DNA of 64,000 nucleotides from Gp6-AA40 sp963741135 (GCA_963741135.1 CAVUHC010000008.1:992001-1056000); one strand, 5' to 3'; counted from the first letter of the stretch, positions 27,061-37,870 are shown. The notes: generated by a model not told the origin, from the sequence alone. A program made the numbers and translations.

Positions 27061-29541
27061 ATGATTCCTGGACATTGGCGCCAACCCAAAATTATACGCC
27101 TGCTCGCGGCTGCCGGCTTTCTTGTGCTGTCCGGGCGAGCGGCGCGCGTCGAAGCCCAGAGCGCGTCGTGCGTCCCCTGCCTGGTAATCGGCATTGAAGG
27201 CCCAAGCCTGAGGCTTACCGGTGAGCTCCCGCCAGGGTCGCTGGAAGGGCTCCGGGTGGTGGTCACGGTTTCAGCCGAAAGCGAGGAGCCGCGGCAGGCG
27301 GTTCGGACTCTGCAGGCAGCGGGCGCCATTCTCGGCGCCGCGGTCTCCTCCGTTTATCCCTTCCCCGACGATATCCTGCGCGTCGTCTCATTTGTCGTCG
27401 TCGCGCCGGCCCCCGGGGCCAATGGCAGCCGTGTGTCGGACGCCTCTGCTGAGGAGCTGAGCTTCGAGGCGCGCACGATGATCACCGCACTCCGCGCTGC
27501 ACGACCCGGGTTGGAAATCGTGATCGACGGAGATGCCTTTAAGGCGGCCGGCGTACCGCTCGATGCGATCGCTCCGTATGTGGACGCGGTCATCGGACGA
27601 GAGGGGACGTGGGTTCGTGTGCCAGCTGTGGCGAATCCTGCTGCAGACGATCTGGTCGCCGCGTCGTTGACGCCGGGCGGCGAGCGAGTGCTGCTGCCGA
27701 TCGAGCGGATCGATTGGCGCGCCCTGCGGGAGTTTGTCTCCCGGCGCGCCACCCTCGTGGATGTCGGCGGCGCGCGGCGGTTGACCGTCGAGGAGATCGT
27801 CGCACGCTACCAGGCGCAACAGCGGCGGCAGGACGCGCTCGTGCGAACCGCGATTGCCACGGGGACGACGAGCCTGCTCTTCGAAGTCCCAGGATTTGTC
27901 GCGCCGGTGACGATAACCGCCGACACCACAATCTTCCACGGCCGGGACGATACTGACATCGAGCAGCGCAACATCAGAGTCAACGGCGCCGCCATCGCGG
28001 GCGGCGGCGCGGAATCGCCGCCTGAGCTTCCCCTCATCGAACCCGAGCGGATTGGCACGCCGCCGCTCGTCATCACGCTGAATGAGGCGTACCGCTATGC
28101 CTTGGACGGAGAAGAGGCGATTGACGGAGCGCGATGCTACGTCGTCAGGTTTCAGCCCCGAACGTCTGTGCGCGGCCTCGCGCTCGGACGGGCGTGGATC
28201 AACGCGGCCGACTTCACTCTCCGCCGGCTGGAAATCAGGCAAGGCGATCTGCGCGGCGCCATCGTGTCGGCGGAGCAGGTCGACGAGTTCGGACGTGTCG
28301 AAGTCGGCGGAGATGCGGTCTGGCTGCCCACGCACACGCGGATGTTCCAGGCGTACGAGGGAGCTGGCTTCAGAACTCCCATCCACCGCACGATCACCGT
28401 GGCGCGCTACGACGTCAATAGCACTGCCTTCGAGGAGCGAAGACAGGCCGCTCTTTCGTCGGACAACGTCATGTTACGGGAAACACGGGACGGCCTCCGT
28501 TATCTCATTCGGCGCGGGGCAGACAACAGCCGCGAGGTGGAATCATCTGCCGGCCACAGCATCCGGAGCGTCATTGGCGGGCTGCTGATCGACCCGAACA
28601 TCTCGGCGCCGTTGCCATTCGCCGGGATCAGCTATGTGAACCTGAATCTCTTCAACAAGGGCGCCATGCTCAACGTCTTCTTCGGTGGCGCGTACGGCCA
28701 GGCGTCGTGGAGCGTGCCAGCGATCGCGGGAACGAGGTGGCAGGTGCACGGCGACGGGGTCGGCATTGCGTTTCGATACAGCGATCGCGTCTTCCGCGAC
28801 GGCCGCGAGCAGTACTCGGAGAATCTCCTGCAGCGGCCGGCGAAGCTCTCGATCGGTGTGATGCGACCTCTCACGCCGCGCCTCCGCGTCACGTTCGACT
28901 ACGAGCTCAACATCACGGCGCTGGTCAGGACCGCCGCGACCACGAGCCTGTTTCGTTTGCCCCCGACGGTCGTTAACCACGGTGTGGTGGTCGCGATTGA
29001 CGCTCAACGCGGCGCGTGGGGCGGTCGCGGCTGGTGGAATCCCGCACGGCGGCAGTCATGGGGATTGTGGGGTTTGCCGGGGGCGTTCAACGCGGCCACC
29101 CGCGATTACCAGCGATACGGCGCAACGATCAGCCGCACCCTCGCCCTACGCACGGCGATGAGCTCCCGTGTCGAGCTGGCTTGGATGGCGGGGCACGACC
29201 TCGATCGGTTCAGCCGGTACGGGGTCGACAGCTTCGACAACCCGCTTCACGGCTATCCAACCACATCAATCCGTTACGACCATGGCGCGCTTCTGCGGAG
29301 CGCAACAGCGTGGTCCTGGCGGGGCTGGCGGATCGACGCGTTCGGAGACATGGCGCTCGTTCGTGACCCAGGCTGGGGCCCTCGCCCGCGGGGCTATCCT
29401 GGCGTCGGCGCCGGCCTCGAATCGGCTGGCCCGCTCCGGACGCTGTGGTCGGTGGAGTGGGGTTACGGGTTTCAAGGCCGCCGGCCGAACAGTCGGCGCG
29501 GCACCCAAATGGCGCGAATCATCGTGTACCGCGGGTTTTGA
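27061..29541 (+). CDS. Secreted outer-membrane beta-barrel-like protein, function unknown
   Basis: 826 residues. A hydrophobic export signal (IIRLLAAAGFLVLSG, about 11-25) precedes an N-terminal domain of roughly 260 residues rich in alternating hydrophobics and resembling a TIM-barrel-like glycosidase scaffold. A middle region resembling outer-membrane lipoprotein-sorting (LolA/MucB-like) folds contains AWINAADFTLRRLEI. The C-terminal half (about 520-826) has short amphipathic strands, aromatic girdles and a terminal Phe, as in outer-membrane barrels. All three assignments are by pattern only. The first codons overlap a promoter-like box on the other strand. Confidence 0.55.
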   Translation: MIPGHWRQPKIIRLLAAAGFLVLSGRAARVEAQSASCVPCLVIGIEGPSLRLTGELPPGSLEGLRVVVTVSAESEEPRQAVRTLQAAGAILGAAVSSVYPFPDDILRVVSFVVVAPAPGANGSRVSDASAEELSFEARTMITALRAARPGLEIVIDGDAFKAAGVPLDAIAPYVDAVIGREGTWVRVPAVANPAADDLVAASLTPGGERVLLPIERIDWRALREFVSRRATLVDVGGARRLTVEEIVARYQAQQRRQDALVRTAIATGTTSLLFEVPGFVAPVTITADTTIFHGRDDTDIEQRNIRVNGAAIAGGGAESPPELPLIEPERIGTPPLVITLNEAYRYALDGEEAIDGARCYVVRFQPRTSVRGLALGRAWINAADFTLRRLEIRQGDLRGAIVSAEQVDEFGRVEVGGDAVWLPTHTRMFQAYEGAGFRTPIHRTITVARYDVNSTAFEERRQAALSSDNVMLRETRDGLRYLIRRGADNSREVESSAGHSIRSVIGGLLIDPNISAPLPFAGISYVNLNLFNKGAMLNVFFGGAYGQASWSVPAIAGTRWQVHGDGVGIAFRYSDRVFRDGREQYSENLLQRPAKLSIGVMRPLTPRLRVTFDYELNITALVRTAATTSLFRLPPTVVNHGVVVAIDAQRGAWGGRGWWNPARRQSWGLWGLPGAFNAATRDYQRYGATISRTLALRTAMSSRVELAWMAGHDLDRFSRYGVDSFDNPLHGYPTTSIRYDHGALLRSATAWSWRGWRIDAFGDMALVRDPGWGPRPRGYPGVGAGLESAGPLRTLWSVEWGYGFQGRRPNSRRGTQMARIIVYRGF
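27091..27096 (-). promoter_or_regulatory. TATAAT -10 box for the DHH gene
   Basis: On the minus strand 27096-27091 reads TATAAT, about 38 bases upstream of the DHH start, with no convincing -35. It lies within the first codons of the divergent gene, so the two transcription units overlap at their 5' ends. Confidence 0.4.
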
Positions 29542-29565
29542 GCCGGTGTAGGATCGGGAGGTTCG

Positions 29566-30489
29566 ATGACGAAGGGCATCTTCGCGTTGGCGGCGATCGT
29601 GGCGCTCACGATGACGACGCTTGCCGCGCAGACGCCGATGTTCCGCACAGGCGTCGACCTCGCCACCTTCGGCGTGACCGTCGTCGACAAGAAGGGCGAG
29701 TTCCTCACCGATCTGACGGCTGAAGACTTCGAGGTCACCGAAGACGGCCAGAAACAAACGGTGAAGTACTTCGCACGCGGCACCGATCTGGAGAGCGGCC
29801 CGGAGATGCACGTCGGCCTGCTGTTCGACACCAGCGGCAGCATGACGGAAGACATCAAGCTCTCGCGCTCCGCCGCCGTCAAGTTCCTCAATACCCTCAG
29901 CGAAGCCAAGGACATGACGCTCGTCGACTTCGCCACCGAGGTACGCGTGGCGAAGTACGGCCAGAAGGATTTCGCACGGATGGTGGAGCGGATCCGCGGG
30001 CGCACGCCCGACGGCGACACCGCGCTGTACGACGCGATGGGTGTGTACCTGGACGGCGCTTCCGATGATGACGGCCGCAAGATTCTCGTGCTCTATACCG
30101 ATGGCGGCGATACACGCAGCACGATCAGCTTCGGCGACCTGATGACACTGATCCGCGCTTCGGATGCGACGGTGTACTCGGTGGGCTTCCTCGAACACTC
30201 GCGCGGCAGGATTGAGGAACGCGCCCGTCTCAGCCAGATCGCCGAAGCCACCGGCGGCCAGGCGTTTTTTCCGACGTCCATGAAGGACATCGACGCCGCG
30301 TACGAAAAAGTCGTGGCGCAGATCCGCGCGCAATACAGCCTCGCGTATTCGTCCACGAACTCGAAGCAGGATGGCGCGTGGCGTAAGGTCGAGATCAAGG
30401 TCACCAGGCCGGATCTCAAGGGCATGAAGGTCCTCGGTCGCCGCGGCTACTTCGCTCCCTATCAGGAACCTCCTTCGAAAACGAAATAA
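29566..30489 (+). CDS. VWFA-related Acidobacteria-type secreted protein
   Basis: 307 residues with a signal peptide (MTKGIFALAAIVALTMTTLAAQ), then an N-terminal beta domain (VVDKKGEFLTDLTAEDFEVTED) typical of the VWFA-related Acidobacterial family (TIGR03436), and a von Willebrand A domain. The metal-ion-dependent adhesion site is intact: D88-T-S90-G-S92, plus TPDGDTALYDA and YTDGGDT. Family function is unknown; a periplasmic or surface protein-binding role is inferred. SD-like GGGAGG stands ahead of the ATG. Its stop codon is the first triplet of an AAATCCC repeat. Confidence 0.9.
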   Translation: MTKGIFALAAIVALTMTTLAAQTPMFRTGVDLATFGVTVVDKKGEFLTDLTAEDFEVTEDGQKQTVKYFARGTDLESGPEMHVGLLFDTSGSMTEDIKLSRSAAVKFLNTLSEAKDMTLVDFATEVRVAKYGQKDFARMVERIRGRTPDGDTALYDAMGVYLDGASDDDGRKILVLYTDGGDTRSTISFGDLMTLIRASDATVYSVGFLEHSRGRIEERARLSQIAEATGGQAFFPTSMKDIDAAYEKVVAQIRAQYSLAYSSTNSKQDGAWRKVEIKVTRPDLKGMKVLGRRGYFAPYQEPPSKTK

Positions 30490-30516
30490 ATCCCAAAGCT
30501 CAAATCCCAAAACCCA
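30487..30516. repeat. AAATCCC low-complexity repeat after the VWA gene
   Basis: TAAATCCCAAAGCTCAAATC and further CCCAAAACCCAA units start exactly at the VWA stop codon (TAA 30487-30489). This is the third locus of this repeat type in the window. Confidence 0.75.
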
Positions 30517-30549
30517 AGTGGTTGCGAATTGGGAGTTGTCACGTGGTAC

Positions 30550-30575
30550 GATCATGGTTTCACTACGCCATGATC
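30550..30575. promoter_or_regulatory. Inverted repeat GATCATGG-N10-CCATGATC ahead of uvrB
   Basis: Perfect 8-bp arms (30550-30557, 30568-30575) separated by ten bases, 17 bases before the uvrB ATG. A possible -10 (TACGAT, 30547-30552) overlaps the left arm. It could be an operator for damage control of uvrB or an mRNA hairpin near the ribosome site. Confidence 0.4.
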
Positions 30576-30592
30576 GAGCGCGCAGTCTAGCC

Positions 30593-32614
<2,022 letters not shown>

Positions 32615-32615
32615 T

Positions 32616-33392
32616 GTGGTGCTGAGCCTTCTCGAAAACTGGATCAAGGGCGCCGTTCTCGAGGTCCAGGAGTACATCCGTCTGCAGGTGGCGACGATGC
32701 GCGCCATCTTTTCCCGCCCGTTCTATTTTCATGACGTCGTCGAGCAGTTCGATCAGATCGGCATCGGGTCGCTCACCGTGGTACTGCTCACCGGGTTTTT
32801 CACGGGTGCGGTGCTGGCGCTGCAGAGCGGCATCACCCTCGATCAGTTTGGCGCGCGGCCGTTTGTCGGCCGCCTGGTCAGCGCCTCGATGATCAAGGAG
32901 CTCGGTCCCGTGCTCACGGGCCTGATGCTCGCCGGGCGCATCGGATCGGGAATCGCCGCAGAGCTCGGGTCGATGGTCGTCACCGATCAGATCAACGCGC
33001 TGCGCGCGCTCGGGACGGACCCGGTGCGCAAGCTCGTGGTGCCGCGCGTGCTCGCGGGATTTTTCATGGCCCCCGTGTTGACGGTGATCGCCGACACAGT
33101 GGGCATCCTTGGCGGCTGGATTATCGCCGTCTACCAGCTCCGCGTGGCGTCGGGCCTCTACTGGACGTCGATCACCGAGGCTTTGTACCTCCAGGACGTC
33201 TGGATGGGCATCATCAAGCCGTTCTTCCTCGGCTACGTCATCGTGACGATCGGCTGTCACGTGGGACTGCGGACGAAGGGCGGCACACAGGGCGTCGGGC
33301 GTGCGACGACCAACGCGGTGGTGGCTGCCTCGGTCGCGGTGATCGCGGTCGATTTCTTCGTGACGCGCCTCTTGTTTACGCTGTTGTATTGA
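32616..33392 (+). CDS. mlaE: MlaE-type lipid ABC transporter permease
   Basis: Inner-membrane permease of the Mla/MCE phospholipid transport system. 258 residues from a GTG start, with an N-terminal interfacial helix and five hydrophobic segments. It contains the family signatures FTGAVLALQSG, IKELGPVLTGLMLAGRIGSGIAAELGSM and EQ-loop-like DQINALRALGTDP. It overlaps mlaF (TGATG) and belongs to a five-gene operon 32616-35909. The cytoplasmic STAS protein MlaB is not encoded here. Confidence 0.95.
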   Translation: MVLSLLENWIKGAVLEVQEYIRLQVATMRAIFSRPFYFHDVVEQFDQIGIGSLTVVLLTGFFTGAVLALQSGITLDQFGARPFVGRLVSASMIKELGPVLTGLMLAGRIGSGIAAELGSMVVTDQINALRALGTDPVRKLVVPRVLAGFFMAPVLTVIADTVGILGGWIIAVYQLRVASGLYWTSITEALYLQDVWMGIIKPFFLGYVIVTIGCHVGLRTKGGTQGVGRATTNAVVAASVAVIAVDFFVTRLLFTLLY

Positions 33393-34237
33393 TGACCGCC
33401 GACACCAGCCAGAGAACCGTGCTCGAACGGCATTACTCGCACGACAGGCCCGCCGTCGTCTTCGACAAGGTGTCGCTGGCGTTCGACGAGAATGTGGTGC
33501 TGACAGACGTGAGCTTTTCGCTGTTGCCAGGACACACCAAGATCATCCTGGGGGCGAGCGGATCGGGGAAGTCGACGATCCTGAAGCTCATCGTGGGCCT
33601 GCTCAAGCCCGATGCCGGCCAGATCTGGGTGCATGGCGCGCGCGTGGACAACATGTCCGAGAACGAGATGATGAAGGTCCGCGATCATCTGGGGATGGTC
33701 TTCCAGGAGGGCGCCCTGTTCGATTCGCTCACCGTCGCGGAAAACGTTGGCTATAAGCTTTACGAGGAGACCGACATGCCGCTGGACGAGGTGCACCGCC
33801 GCGTCGCGGAGGTGCTGGGGTTCGTCCGGCTGTCGGAGTACATCGACAGCATGCCGTCGGCGTTGTCAGGCGGGCAGCGCCGCCGCGTCGCGATCGCCCG
33901 CGCGATGGCGTACAAGCCGCCGACGCTGCTCTACGACGAAGCAACCACTGGACTCGATCCGATTACCGCGACGACAGTCGACGAAGAGATCATCAAGCTG
34001 CGGGACCTCGAGAACGTCAGCTCGATCGTCGTGACGCATCAGCTGCGCGACGCGTTTCTCGTGGCGACCCACGAGGCGGTGCGCGAGGGTGAAAAAATTG
34101 AGATCGTGTCGGCCGACCCGAAGAAATGCGACGAGGCCGAGTTCATCATGTTGAAAGATGGAGGGGTCCTGTTCGAGGGAAACGCGGTGGAGCTCCGCGC
34201 CTCGACCGATCCCTATGTCCGGACCTTCCTGTCATAG
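33392..34237 (+). CDS. mlaF: MlaF-type ABC transporter ATPase
   Basis: ATPase partner of MlaE. ATG 33392 overlaps the mlaE stop. About 281 residues: Walker A GASGSGKST, Q-loop MVFQEGALFDSLTV (the EGALFDSLTV stretch is typical of MlaF), signature LSGGQRRRVAIARA, Walker B TLLYDEATTGLDP, H-loop VTHQLRDAF. A C-terminal extension of about 50 residues follows the core. It powers retrograde or anterograde phospholipid transfer across the envelope; direction is not predictable. Confidence 0.95.
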   Translation: MTADTSQRTVLERHYSHDRPAVVFDKVSLAFDENVVLTDVSFSLLPGHTKIILGASGSGKSTILKLIVGLLKPDAGQIWVHGARVDNMSENEMMKVRDHLGMVFQEGALFDSLTVAENVGYKLYEETDMPLDEVHRRVAEVLGFVRLSEYIDSMPSALSGGQRRRVAIARAMAYKPPTLLYDEATTGLDPITATTVDEEIIKLRDLENVSSIVVTHQLRDAFLVATHEAVREGEKIEIVSADPKKCDEAEFIMLKDGGVLFEGNAVELRASTDPYVRTFLS

Positions 34238-34249
34238 AGGATGTAAGCA

Positions 34250-35290
34250 ATGCCGCGCACGCGTTCGTTGGCCTGGTCGGAGTTGAAGATCGGACTGGTC
34301 GCCGTTATCGCCCTCGTGATTGCCTCCTTCCTCATCTTCATGGTGAGCGGATCGGGAGGCTTTTTCTGGCAGCGCTATTCGATCAAAACCGTGTTCTCGA
34401 ACATCGCGGGGCTGAAAGTAGGCGCGCCGGTCCGGATCGCGGGCGTGGAAGTCGGCTCGGTGAGGAAGCTCGACTTCGTCGGCGACAAGGTGGAAGTGAC
34501 GATGGAGGTCAGCAAGGAGCAGCAGCCGCGGATCACCGACCAATCGACCGCCGCGCTGGGGTCGGTGTCGCTGCTCGGCGAGGGCGCCGTCGACATCACC
34601 CCCAATAGCACCGGCACGTCGATTCCAGAGTGGGGTTACGTGCGCAGTGGCCGCGCGCCGGGTTCGCTGGCGACGGCGGCCGAGGAGGCGACCAGAGGGC
34701 TGGAGCAGACGACGGCACTGTTGCAGGACATCCGGCAGGGAAAAGGCACGCTCGGGAAATTCGTGACCGATGAGTCCCTCTATCGCGAGTTGCAAAATTT
34801 CGTCGCCTCTGCGGAGTCGGTGACACGGGGTCTGACCGAAGGCCGCGGCACGCTGGGGCGCCTGGCGACCAACCCTGCGGCGGCCCAGTCGCTGGAGCGT
34901 TCGCTCGCCAATCTCGAGATGGTGACGGCCCGGATTCGCAACGGCGAAGGCAGCCTCGGGCGGCTGGTCAACGACGACGCGTTCAGCAAGTCGGTGACGT
35001 CCGCCACGACGAATCTTGATGCGATTACCGGACGCATCAACAAGGGCGAAGGCACGGCCGGAAAGCTGGTGACCGACTCGGAGTTGTACAACCGTCTCAA
35101 CTCGATGGCGGATCGTCTCGACAAGCTGACGGCGTCCCTCAACCAGGGTGAAGGCACCGCCGGCCAGTTGCTGCACGACAAGCAGTTGTATGAGAACATG
35201 AATGGTGCTGTGAACGAGGTGCGTGGACTCGTGAAGGATATCCGCGCCGATCCGAAAAAGTACTTGAACGTGAGAGTGAGTATCTTCTGA
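34250..35290 (+). CDS. mlaD: MCE-domain (MlaD-like) substrate-binding protein
   Basis: Membrane-anchored periplasmic lipid-binding subunit. 346 residues: one N-terminal membrane helix (VAVIALVIASFLIFMV), the MCE domain (about 40-120, NIAGLKVGAPVRIAGVEVG), then a helical tail with about four degenerate 40-residue repeats around GEGT(A/L)GKLV and LYNRL/LYREL. This longer tail, versus 183 residues for E. coli MlaD, resembles MCE proteins that build extended periplasmic tubes. It overlaps the next gene by one base. Confidence 0.92.
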   Translation: MPRTRSLAWSELKIGLVAVIALVIASFLIFMVSGSGGFFWQRYSIKTVFSNIAGLKVGAPVRIAGVEVGSVRKLDFVGDKVEVTMEVSKEQQPRITDQSTAALGSVSLLGEGAVDITPNSTGTSIPEWGYVRSGRAPGSLATAAEEATRGLEQTTALLQDIRQGKGTLGKFVTDESLYRELQNFVASAESVTRGLTEGRGTLGRLATNPAAAQSLERSLANLEMVTARIRNGEGSLGRLVNDDAFSKSVTSATTNLDAITGRINKGEGTAGKLVTDSELYNRLNSMADRLDKLTASLNQGEGTAGQLLHDKQLYENMNGAVNEVRGLVKDIRADPKKYLNVRVSIF

Positions 35291-35496
35291 TGGCGAAAGA
35301 CGAGGGTCTCGGCGCGGGCGCCGTACTGCTGGCGTTCATCGTCGGCGCCGTGGCGGGCGCAGCGGTGGCATTGCTGTACGCGCCGGCGACGGGCGATGAA
35401 ACACGCGATTACCTCGGCCAGCGCGCACGCGAGGGGCGCGAAAAGGTGGTTGACGCCGCGCGCCAGTTCAGGGCGGCAGCGGAGCCGGAGTCGTGA
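35290..35496 (+). CDS. Small YtxH-type membrane protein
   Basis: 68 residues. A single Ala/Gly-rich membrane helix (AVLLAFIVGAVAGAAVALLYAP) is followed by an amphipathic helix with TGDETRDYLGQRAREGREKV, the layout of YtxH-like/general-stress membrane proteins. It is coupled to mlaD (TGATG) and to the next gene (4-base overlap), so it is part of the Mla operon. Function unknown. Confidence 0.75.
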   Translation: MAKDEGLGAGAVLLAFIVGAVAGAAVALLYAPATGDETRDYLGQRAREGREKVVDAARQFRAAAEPES

Positions 35497-35909
35497 CCAA
35501 CCTGTTCCTGGGCATCATCGCCGTCGCCGTCGTGGTAATGGCCGCGATACAGGTTGCGGCCATCGTCTTCGCGATGTCGGCCGCGCGCCGAATCGGTCAG
35601 GCGGCCGATCGGATCGAACAGGATCTGCGCCCCGTCGTCCACAATCTGCAGACCATCACTGCGGATGCCGCGCGGGCGGCCAACCTTGCCGCGATGCAGA
35701 TGGAGCGAGCCGACCGCATGTTTGCGGACGTGAGCCGTCGCGCCGAGCAGGTGATGGCCGCCGTGCCCAATCTCCTTGGCCCGGCGGGCAAAGGATTGGC
35801 CTTCCTGAATGGGCTGAAAGCGGCACTCGCCGCGATCCAGGAGTTGCGCCGCACACCGCGCCGCGGCGCCGGGCATTCCGAGGAAGAAGACGCTCTCTTC
35901 ATCGGTTAG
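35493..35909 (+). CDS. DUF948-like single-pass membrane protein
   Basis: 138 residues from GTG 35493. An N-terminal membrane helix (LFLGIIAVAVVVMAAIQVAAIVF, about 4-26) is followed by a long heptad-like helical region (ADRIEQDLRPVVHNLQTITADAARAANL) similar to DUF948 or the stalk of chemoreceptors. The C terminus is acidic. It is the last gene of the mla operon and presumably an envelope scaffold, but there is no catalytic motif. Confidence 0.7.
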   Translation: MTNLFLGIIAVAVVVMAAIQVAAIVFAMSAARRIGQAADRIEQDLRPVVHNLQTITADAARAANLAAMQMERADRMFADVSRRAEQVMAAVPNLLGPAGKGLAFLNGLKAALAAIQELRRTPRRGAGHSEEEDALFIG

Positions 35910-35919
35910 TCCTCCTTGA

Positions 35920-35948
35920 TTGACGCCAGCCATCGCTGGTGATACAAG
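35920..35948 (+). promoter_or_regulatory. Sigma70-type promoter TTGACG-N17-TACAAG
   Basis: -35 TTGACG (35920-35925) and -10-like TACAAG (35943-35948) with a 17-base spacer containing the inverted repeat CCAGC-CATC-GCTGG. ATG 35980 follows about 25 bases after the expected start of transcription. Confidence 0.5.
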
Positions 35949-35979
35949 TCGCTCCTACATTCCATTTGCAGGGGGAACC

Positions 35980-36525
35980 ATGACGCTCACGATTCGTCGG
36001 TTGCGTGGTATCGCCCTCGCCGCGGTGCTGATGCTGGCACCAGCCGTGGCAACGGCCCAGGACTCAAAGTCGGCGACGTCGGTCACGGAGCTCGTCAAGA
36101 TGCTCGACTCGATGAAGCTCGATAGCTTCGCCGTCAAGGGAGGGTCGCCCAACGAGTATGTCGGGGTCCTGTATTTCCCCGGCAGCCAGTTGCTCGTTGT
36201 CACCGCGAAGTTCGACACGCCGTGGCGCGCCGATTCGCTGCTCGATCAGAAGAACTACCGCGACGTCTACATTGAACTCAACAGCGCTTCGTTGCCGCAG
36301 AGCAAGATGTTCGTTTCCGATCTCGGTGCGAACGGCCTGCGGTTCAAGAAGGACGGCAACGTCTACGACACGGTCGACATCGGAGGGAAGACCTACAACT
36401 TCGACGGTGACTGGAAGAAGGCGAAGATTACCGAGGACGACTATTCGAAGACGTATTCCTCATCCGACCAGCAATATATGCAGATGATCCAGATGCTGCT
36501 GGCGGGGCTCAAGAAGCCCTCGTAA
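35980..36525 (+). CDS. Small secreted protein of unknown function
   Basis: 181 residues from ATG 35980, preceded by GGGGG and by a promoter-like pair at 35920. A clear signal peptide (RLRGIALAAVLMLAPAVATAQ) is followed by a compact globular domain (about 25-165) with VLYFPGSQLLVVTAKF and LNSASLPQSKMFVSDL. I do not recognise the family. It is monocistronic: own promoter, and the terminator at 36557 closes it. Confidence 0.75.
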   Translation: MTLTIRRLRGIALAAVLMLAPAVATAQDSKSATSVTELVKMLDSMKLDSFAVKGGSPNEYVGVLYFPGSQLLVVTAKFDTPWRADSLLDQKNYRDVYIELNSASLPQSKMFVSDLGANGLRFKKDGNVYDTVDIGGKTYNFDGDWKKAKITEDDYSKTYSSSDQQYMQMIQMLLAGLKKPS

Positions 36526-36556
36526 CCAGCGCTCCGGCGCTACTGTGCGAGGCACC

Positions 36557-36588
36557 AAAAAGGGCAGCCCTCCGGGGCTGCCCTTTTT
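36557..36588. terminator. Strong intrinsic terminator
   Basis: A perfect 10-bp stem AGGGCAGCCC/GGGCTGCCCT (36561-36570, 36575-36584), TCCG loop, flanked by AAAA and TTTT. It works in both directions, ending the gene at 35980 on the plus strand and the aminotransferase at 36673 on the minus strand. Confidence 0.92.
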
Positions 36589-36672
36589 GCGTCTGGATAT
36601 GAACCACTGCGGGTGCAACAAGAGTGCCCGTCTTGCGGGCCTCAGTCAGCTCGGTGTCAGCGCCGTGCCTAG

Positions 36673-37809
36673 CTAGTGCGCGGCCTGGACGCTCTCCGCC
36701 AGACGCCGGATTCCCTCGTTGATCTCCGTCGGCGAGAGCGCACAAAACGGCAGCCGGAGGAACCGCTCGCCACCTCCTTCAGGGAAGAAGGCCAGCCCGT
36801 CGGCAAGGTTGAGCCCTCGCGCGGCAGCCTGTGCTCGTACTGCAGTCGTGAGCACTCCGTCCGGGAGCGTCAACGACACGAAGAACCCACCTTCAGGGCG
36901 AGTCGGTATCGCGTCCGACATGTACGTGTCGAGACTGGCAAGGCACGCCTCGAGACGTGGGGCGTACAGACTTTTCAGGTGCTCGATCTGGGGCAAGAGC
37001 AATCCCCGGCGACACCATTCGAGTGTGATTCCCTGCGCGAGATAGCCAGGGGAGATGTAGGTATCCTCCGCCACCTTAGCGAGGGCTTTGATCAGCGCTG
37101 TCTCCCCAATCAGGAAGCCGGTGCGCACGCCAGGAGCAATCAGCTTTGTAAAGGAGCTCATGTGGACCGTACGATCCGGCCCGAGCTCGTAGAGCGTCGG
37201 CTCCTCATTCCCGCGATACCGAAGCAGGCGGTACGGTGCGTCTTCGACGAGCAGGAAGCCGTGACGCCTCGCGAGCTCCACGATCTGGCGGCGCTTGGCT
37301 CCTGAGCATGTCACGCCTGCCGGGTTCTGGAAGTCCGGGATGACGTAAAAAAACTTCGGTACGTGCCTCGCCAGCGCGCGATCGAGGGCTCCGATGTCTG
37401 GACCGTCAGCCTCGAGAGGAATGCCGACCACGTTCGCATGGTGGCGGCGAAGCAATGCGATGGTGCGGTCGTACGTCGGCGCTTCGGTGAATACAGCGTC
37501 ACCCTTCTCCAACAGGTGTAGGCAGAGAAACTCAATCAGCTGCAGTGATCCGTTGCCGGTAAGGATGTGGTCAGAGCTCACGCCCTGCCAGTCGGCGAGC
37601 CATTCGCGGAGTGGGAGAAAGCCGCCCGAAGGTCCGTACTGCAGCATCGCCGGCCCGTTCGTCTTCAGAGCTGCACGCGACGCGTCGATCAGGTCGTCGA
37701 TCGGAAATGACTCATTCGCTGGGACGCCGCGAGTGAAGTTGATTGTGCCGGAGTATTCGCTCATTCGATTGTCCGATGGCTCGCCAGATGCTCCCCGAGA
37801 TTCCATCAT
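36673..37809 (-). CDS. Class I/II PLP-dependent aminotransferase
   Basis: 378 residues from ATG 37809, which has AGGA five bases upstream; ATG 37764 is an alternative. Fold-type I features: LQYGPSGGFLPLREWLA, TGNGSLQLIEFL, PDFQNPAGVT, VEDAPYRLLRYRG and the PLP lysine in SSFTKLIAPGVRTGF, with the phosphate-binding Arg following. This pattern is shared by 2-aminoadipate (LysN-like) and MocR-derived aminotransferases; the amino-donor specificity cannot be read. It is a single gene ending at the shared terminator. Confidence 0.87.
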   Translation of the reverse strand: MMESRGASGEPSDNRMSEYSGTINFTRGVPANESFPIDDLIDASRAALKTNGPAMLQYGPSGGFLPLREWLADWQGVSSDHILTGNGSLQLIEFLCLHLLEKGDAVFTEAPTYDRTIALLRRHHANVVGIPLEADGPDIGALDRALARHVPKFFYVIPDFQNPAGVTCSGAKRRQIVELARRHGFLLVEDAPYRLLRYRGNEEPTLYELGPDRTVHMSSFTKLIAPGVRTGFLIGETALIKALAKVAEDTYISPGYLAQGITLEWCRRGLLLPQIEHLKSLYAPRLEACLASLDTYMSDAIPTRPEGGFFVSLTLPDGVLTTAVRAQAAARGLNLADGLAFFPEGGGERFLRLPFCALSPTEINEGIRRLAESVQAAH

Positions 37810-37870
37810 GGCCGTCCTGGAACCACATTCATATACAGGCCTCGCCGGACGGAGAGGATGGGGGAGTCCG

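Noticed and set aside
30518..30592. UvrB with 25 extra N-terminal residues
   Set aside because: The extra part is translated AAATCCC repeat and promoter sequence; the shorter start gives the exact family length.
34740..35230. Repetitive segment that might suggest a CRISPR or tandem repeat
   Set aside because: The periodicity is at protein level (about 40 residues, GEGT-G-L motif) in the MCE protein tail; DNA repeats are degenerate and there are no spacers.
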